Of a stretch of DNA of 64,000 nt, positions 60,101 through 64,000 are shown one piece after another. Numbering within the stretch: the stretch's first letter is position 1; each line of letters begins with the position of its first letter. The stretch spans positions 62,001 to 126,000 of the forward strand of contig CAYJPN010000001.1 in the NCBI GenBank assembly GCA_964372115.1, read 5' to 3'. A program made the translations under genes and the position numbers. Under the pieces are notes generated by a model. It did not search any database and was not told the DNA's origin. It saw only the letters and a list, made by a program, of their open reading frames with translations. This DNA comes from CG2-30-36-16 sp964372115. GTDB taxonomy: Bacteria; Bacteroidota; Ignavibacteria; Ignavibacteriales; Ignavibacteriaceae.

Positions 60101-61180
60101 TTACTTTGAAGATTTTTTACCTTTCGGTTTTTCAGTTGCATCCATAGTCTCATCAGCATCTGCAACTTTTTCATTTTCAGGAGTCGGAAGCATACCTAAT
60201 TTCTGACGAAGTTCTATATTTATTTTATCAAACATTTCCGGGAATTCAATAAGCTTCTGACGAAATTGTTCTCTTCCCTGGAAACGATCTTCTTCATAGG
60301 AGAACCATGCGCCGCTCTTTTTAATTATGCCAAGAGTAACAGCAAGATCAATAAGATCGCCTGTTTTACTTATGCCTTCATTATAGAGGATATCAAATTC
60401 AACCTCTTTGAAAGGCGGTGCAACTTTACTTTTTACAATTTTAACTTTTGTTCTGTTACCGATGATATCCGTGCCATCTTTTATCGCGGCTATTCTTCTA
60501 ATATCAAGACGAACTGACGAATAAAATTTAAGTGCGTTGCCGCCGGTTGTTGTTTCCGGGTTACCGAACATAATACCTATTTTACTTCGCAACTGGTTTA
60601 TAAAAATTACGGTTGTTTTCGATTTGGATATTACGCTTGTTAGTTTTCTCAGAGCTTGCGACATTAAACGCGCCTGCATTGCCATTGTTGCATCGCCCAT
60701 TTCACCTTCAATTTCCGAACGCGGAACAAGTGCAGCGACAGAGTCAATTACAATTACATCAAGCGCATTACTACGCACGAGAGTTTCAGTAATTTCCAGC
60801 GCCTGTTCGCCAAAATCCGGCTGGGATAAAAGAAGATTGCTTGTATCCACACCAAGACGTTTGGCGTAATTAACATCAAGCGCATGTTCGGCATCAATAA
60901 AAGCAGCTAAACCACCGGCTTTTTGTGCTTCCGCAATTATATGCAAACACAATGTTGTTTTTCCGCTCGACTCAGGTCCGTAAATCTCGGTTACTCTGCC
61001 ACGAGGGACTCCGCCTATACCAAGTGCATAATCAAGTGATAACGCACCGGTGGGAATTGATTCGACCTTGTTTATCACACCATCGCCCAGCTTCATTATG
61101 GCGCCTTTGCCATAAGATTTTTCGATACTCTGAATAGCATCGTCAATGATTTTTAATTTTTGTTCTCTATCTGTACTCAT
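60101..61180 (-). CDS. recA: Recombinase RecA
   Basis: A 359-residue RecA. Walker A is GPESSGKTT at 68-75, Walker B is VIVIDSVAALVPR, and the L1/L2 DNA-binding loops are in GEMGDATMAMQARLMS and MFGNPETTTGGNALKFYSS. The C-terminus is acidic then Lys-rich (DADETMDATEKPKGKK). It catalyses strand exchange and SOS co-protease activity. No intein is present. The ATG at 61180 follows GGAGAAAATGA. I see no clear LexA box before it; it is inside the pgsA-to-recX operon. Confidence 0.97.
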   Translation of the reverse strand: MSTDREQKLKIIDDAIQSIEKSYGKGAIMKLGDGVINKVESIPTGALSLDYALGIGGVPRGRVTEIYGPESSGKTTLCLHIIAEAQKAGGLAAFIDAEHALDVNYAKRLGVDTSNLLLSQPDFGEQALEITETLVRSNALDVIVIDSVAALVPRSEIEGEMGDATMAMQARLMSQALRKLTSVISKSKTTVIFINQLRSKIGIMFGNPETTTGGNALKFYSSVRLDIRRIAAIKDGTDIIGNRTKVKIVKSKVAPPFKEVEFDILYNEGISKTGDLIDLAVTLGIIKKSGAWFSYEEDRFQGREQFRQKLIEFPEMFDKINIELRQKLGMLPTPENEKVADADETMDATEKPKGKKSSK

Positions 61181-61194
61181 TCATTTTCTCCAGT

Positions 61195-61743
61195 TCATTT
61201 CAATTTATATGTCCTAACAGGTGTGTATACAGAACCGCTCGGGAGAAGTTCGCTCTTAAATAATACAATTTCTTCACCGAGAAATGTAATTCCGGGAACT
61301 TCGTAGTTAGCAATTCTATAAACCCGTTTCCAATTTTCTCCGCCCCGGTAGCGCATAAGCGTTATGTGGGGTTTAAATTTTCGCTGCTCGGGGGGAATTA
61401 AAAAATCCTCGAGAGTAGCGTCCATCCTCTGCACCAATTCTTCCATCGAGTCATCGGTATAGAGACTGCAATAGAATACCTTTGGTTTTTGCCATGTACC
61501 GAAAACTCCAAGTTTACCGAGTTCACAAAAAAACTTGTTATACTCGCTTATGTATTGAAGCGAATCGGCGATATCTTCAACCTGAAAATCATCCACTTCA
61601 CCAATAAATTTAAGAGTGAGATGTTGTTTTTCAATATTTTCCCATTTGTGCTGATCAGCATCCGGGAGTAAATCGTACATAAGTTCTCTTAACTGCACCA
61701 GCGGTTCTTCTGGAACTCTTAAAGCAACAAATAATCTAGTCAT
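61195..61743 (-). CDS. thpR: RNA 2',3'-cyclic phosphodiesterase (2'-5' RNA ligase family)
   Basis: A 182-residue 2H phosphoesterase. Two HxT motifs are visible, HLTLKFIGE in the N-terminal half and HITLMRYR in the C-terminal half. The start LFVALRVPEEPLVQL is typical of ThpR. It opens 2',3'-cyclic phosphates in RNA. The start overlaps the cinA stop by eight bases. The cinA-thpR-recA order is conserved in many bacteria. Confidence 0.93.
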   Translation of the reverse strand: MTRLFVALRVPEEPLVQLRELMYDLLPDADQHKWENIEKQHLTLKFIGEVDDFQVEDIADSLQYISEYNKFFCELGKLGVFGTWQKPKVFYCSLYTDDSMEELVQRMDATLEDFLIPPEQRKFKPHITLMRYRGGENWKRVYRIANYEVPGITFLGEEIVLFKSELLPSGSVYTPVRTYKLK

Positions 61744-62992
61744 CGAATGTTATCCCTAATAAGTGTCTTCTTACCATTTCCAGCGCTGCTTGTGTAGCCC
61801 GCTGCTTATTTAATAATCTATCACCCCCAAATAAAAATTTCTTAGCGGTGCAAACTTTATCATCGCATAAACCGATATACACTAATCCAACTGGTTTATC
61901 AACAGTAGCACCTGTTGGACCTAAAATGCCGGTAACCGATATTCCTAAATCTGTTCCGCTAATTGCTTTTACCCCTTCTGCCATCTGGCGCGCAACCTCA
62001 AGACTTACAGCGCCCTGCTCGGCAATTGTATCCTCATTCACCTTTAAAATTTCTACCTTTGCTGCATTACTATACGAAACGACTCCTCTTTCGAAATAGC
62101 TGCTGCTTCCGCTAATATTTGTAAGAGCGTCGGAAATATTGCCACCGGTACAAGACTCGGCTACGGAAATGGTCATTTGCCTTTCTTTTAGTAACCTTGC
62201 AATTACGTTTTCAAGAGGCTCGTCATTGGTGGTAAAAATATATCTGCCGGCTTTCGCTCTAATTTTTTGTTCAATTTCAGTTATTTTATTTTTTGCGGCT
62301 TCTTCGTTTTTTTCATCAACAGTAATACGGAGTTTAACCCCGTACTGACTTGGAAGAAACGCAAGTTTCGCTCCGTTTACTAATTCTGTAATATTCCCGA
62401 GTTTTTCGTAAAGACTTGATTCGGGAATACCGGTAGTTTGTAGTGTTTTCATTTTTATTATTGATGACGTCTGCCCGACAAGAGCCTGCAGTTGAGGTAT
62501 TATATAGTCATCCATCATCGCCCTCATCTCGTAGGGGACGCCTGGCATGATAATAAATATTTTATTATCCTTTTGAATCCATAACCCGGGGGCAGTGCCG
62601 TACTGGTTATGAATTACTTTTGCAATTTCGGGAACAAGCGCCTGATTTTCATTTACCTTTGTAACCTCGCGTCCTCTCCGTGTAAATAAACTTTTTATAT
62701 TTTCGAGAACTTCATTGTTTTCGATTAAAGAAGTATTAAAAAACTTTACAATACACTGGCGCGTAACGTCATCATGAGTCGGGCCTAAACCCCCGGTAAT
62801 TAAAACTACATCGTATTTTTTAAAACACCTGTCGAATTCTGCTAATATTTCGCCTTCATCGTCACCCACAACAGAAGTGCTTTTTAGCTTTACCTGAATT
62901 GCCGTAAGTTTTTCGCCAATAAATGCAGCATTAGTATTTAGGGTTTGACCAATAAGTATTTCGTCCCCAATTGTAATAATATGTGCATTCAT
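61736..62992 (-). CDS. cinA: CinA: competence/damage-inducible protein with NMN amidohydrolase domain
   Basis: A 418-residue CinA with both domains. The N-terminal COG1058 molybdopterin-binding-like domain contains ITIGDEILIGQTLNTN, ITGGLGPTHDD and MPGVPYEMRAMM. The C-terminal PncC domain has TISVAESCTGGNISDALTN, SGTDLGISVTGILGP, and the final VRRHLLGI. It recycles NMN from DNA ligase activity and pyridine nucleotides. The ATG at 62992 gives the family N-terminus; a GTG at 63013 in frame is less likely. Confidence 0.94.
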   Translation of the reverse strand: MNAHIITIGDEILIGQTLNTNAAFIGEKLTAIQVKLKSTSVVGDDEGEILAEFDRCFKKYDVVLITGGLGPTHDDVTRQCIVKFFNTSLIENNEVLENIKSLFTRRGREVTKVNENQALVPEIAKVIHNQYGTAPGLWIQKDNKIFIIMPGVPYEMRAMMDDYIIPQLQALVGQTSSIIKMKTLQTTGIPESSLYEKLGNITELVNGAKLAFLPSQYGVKLRITVDEKNEEAAKNKITEIEQKIRAKAGRYIFTTNDEPLENVIARLLKERQMTISVAESCTGGNISDALTNISGSSSYFERGVVSYSNAAKVEILKVNEDTIAEQGAVSLEVARQMAEGVKAISGTDLGISVTGILGPTGATVDKPVGLVYIGLCDDKVCTAKKFLFGGDRLLNKQRATQAALEMVRRHLLGITFDD

Positions 62993-63025
62993 CTCAGAAT
63001 TTTCACTTTCCACTGTTAAAAAATT

Positions 63026-63478
63026 TTATGCCAAAATATATAAAAATAAGTGAACAATAATTAACGAATAAATAGCGGCAGCAATATCGTCTGCCATTAT
63101 TCCCAACCCACCCGCAAATTTTTCAAACCGTTTTGCCGGGTAGGGTTTTATAATATCCAATAAACGCCAAACAAAAAATGCAATCAATGAAATCCATAAA
63201 ACTTTCGGGAGAAATAAAAGAGATATCCACATGCCAACCACTTCATCAATAGTACACTCTGACGGATCTTTGCCATATATATCTTCAAATTTGTTCCCGA
63301 TATTGATGCCATACAAAGTAAAAAGAATTATCAATGGAATCAATACTTCGGGCTTTTCAAAACCAGGAATTGCATAAATAATTAATGCCGCCAAACTGCC
63401 GAATGTACCGGATGCAAATGGTATAAATCCGGTATAAAAACCGCTCCCAAATAATTTTTCAAAAAAATTAATCTTCAC
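63026..63478 (-). CDS. pgpA: Phosphatidylglycerophosphatase A
   Basis: A 150-residue membrane enzyme. GSGFYTGFIPFASGTFGSLA is at the N-terminus, and the conserved DPSECTIDEVVGMWI, FFVWRLLDIIKPYPA and GGLGIMADDIAAAIY motifs carry its catalytic Asp/Glu residues. It dephosphorylates phosphatidylglycerophosphate to phosphatidylglycerol. Its GTG start overlaps the pgsA end by 11 bases, so the two successive phospholipid steps are co-translated. Confidence 0.95.
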   Translation of the reverse strand: MKINFFEKLFGSGFYTGFIPFASGTFGSLAALIIYAIPGFEKPEVLIPLIILFTLYGINIGNKFEDIYGKDPSECTIDEVVGMWISLLFLPKVLWISLIAFFVWRLLDIIKPYPAKRFEKFAGGLGIMADDIAAAIYSLIIVHLFLYILA

Positions 63479-64000
63479 TATTTAATAACTTGCCAATCAG
63501 TTTTCTGTTTTTGTAAATATAAGTAATACCTGAATGAAATGTTATCAATGTAATGGCAAGCATCGAAAAAAAGATTAAATTTTCATCCAATAAAGCATCA
63601 AATATTTTTTCGTTGCCTGTATATATTGAGGGTGTATTTTTAACGACATAAAGAATTAAAAGATAATAAAGAAAAACCATTTGAATAAAAGTTTTCCATT
63701 TAGCGTAATAGCTTGTTGGAATTGTAAAATCCCGGTAATCAGCGTAAGCTCTTAAAGCGGTAATTACAAAATCTCTAAAAAGAATTACCATAACCATCCA
63801 TAATTCAACATAACCGATAAAAACAAATCCCAAAAACGCAGCCGATACTAAAATTTTATCTGCCAACGGATCCCAGAACTTTCCCCAGGCAGTTATGTAA
63901 TTAAATTTTCGCGCAAGCCATCCGTCGTACCAATCGGTTAACGCTGCAATAATATAAATACCGAGAGATATTTGTTTCATTAGCGGGTCAGCGGAAAGAA
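63468..64000 (-). CDS. pgsA: CDP-diacylglycerol-glycerol-3-phosphate 3-phosphatidyltransferase, 5' end cut
   Basis: The frame continues without a stop to the window edge, so the N-terminus lies outside; the first Met at 63980 is internal. The 177 visible residues carry the CDP-alcohol signature from about WYDGWLARK onward, including D-x2-D-G-x2-A-R in TDWYDGWLAR and G-x3-D-x3-D in GKFWDPLADK. About four helices follow. It makes phosphatidylglycerophosphate, the substrate for the adjacent pgpA product. It heads the pgsA-pgpA-cinA-thpR-recA-recX operon. Confidence 0.93.
   Translation of the reverse strand, partial: LSADPLMKQISLGIYIIAALTDWYDGWLARKFNYITAWGKFWDPLADKILVSAAFLGFVFIGYVELWMVMVILFRDFVITALRAYADYRDFTIPTSYYAKWKTFIQMVFLYYLLILYVVKNTPSIYTGNEKIFDALLDENLIFFSMLAITLITFHSGITYIYKNRKLIGKLLNSED

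Noticed and set aside
1..64000. tRNA/rRNA genes, CRISPR arrays, insertion sequences and attachment sites
   Set aside because: No cloverleaf-like sequences, regularly spaced direct repeats, transposase genes or paired terminal repeats were seen on reading; a covariance-model and repeat search would be needed to exclude small ones.

Overview
The window looks like a chromosomal segment of an AT-rich, Gram-negative bacterium of the Bacteroidota/Chlorobi/Ignavibacteriota group; Ignavibacteria is my best guess, by inference. Supporting signs are the gene mix (Wzy-type exopolysaccharide locus, HpnCDE squalene genes, paired Psd/PssA, standalone PurS, a DPP-IV-type peptidase, NamZ) and a recurring TAnnTTTG motif just upstream of many transcription units, which matches the Bacteroidetes-type -7 promoter element. 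Nearly every gene is intact and tightly packed, with many 1-4 base overlaps. I saw no tRNA, rRNA, insertion sequence, phage or CRISPR array.

Layout. 1-16428 (minus strand) is an exopolysaccharide/capsule operon read from a promoter near 16470: SLBB export protein, tyrosine autokinase Wzc, Wza-like export protein, Wzz-like chain-length protein, UDP-xylose synthase, MurJ-like flippase, a possible small protein, Wzy-like polymerase, three glycosyltransferases, two DegT aminotransferases, the initiating phosphoglycosyl transferase, and the start of a Wzi-like protein cut by the window edge. 16484-20122 (minus) holds ftsX, then a ybaB-recR-methyltransferase-two-lipoproteins operon. 20272-29217 (plus) is housekeeping: a degenerate PurC-like protein, psd, pssA, purS, purQ, tatA, gatA, sucD (with a lysine-rich tail), ndk, namZ and a lipoprotein. 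29584-34026 (minus) has an NfeD protease and hpnC-hpnD-hpnE. 34210-38863 (plus) has prfC, an eIF2B-like gene and a DPP-IV peptidase. 38864-43282 (minus) has a MATE exporter, a HEAT-repeat protein, a small membrane protein, phenylalanine hydroxylase and murB.

43407-57652 (plus) is the most unusual part. It is a nine-gene sugar-handling locus: permease, hydantoinase-like ASKHA ATPase, NanE epimerase, phosphohexomutase, large HAD phosphatase, GH38-family protein lacking its catalytic Asp, GH94 phosphorylase, AAC(3)-family acetyltransferase and aldose epimerase. No dedicated sugar kinase, NanA or NagB is present. I read it as uptake and phosphorolytic breakdown of an (amino)sugar oligosaccharide by a pathway I do not recognise as described. 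It is followed by a secreted L,D-transpeptidase-like protein and a Nudix hydrolase. The window ends with the conserved minus-strand block pgsA-pgpA-cinA-thpR-recA-recX.
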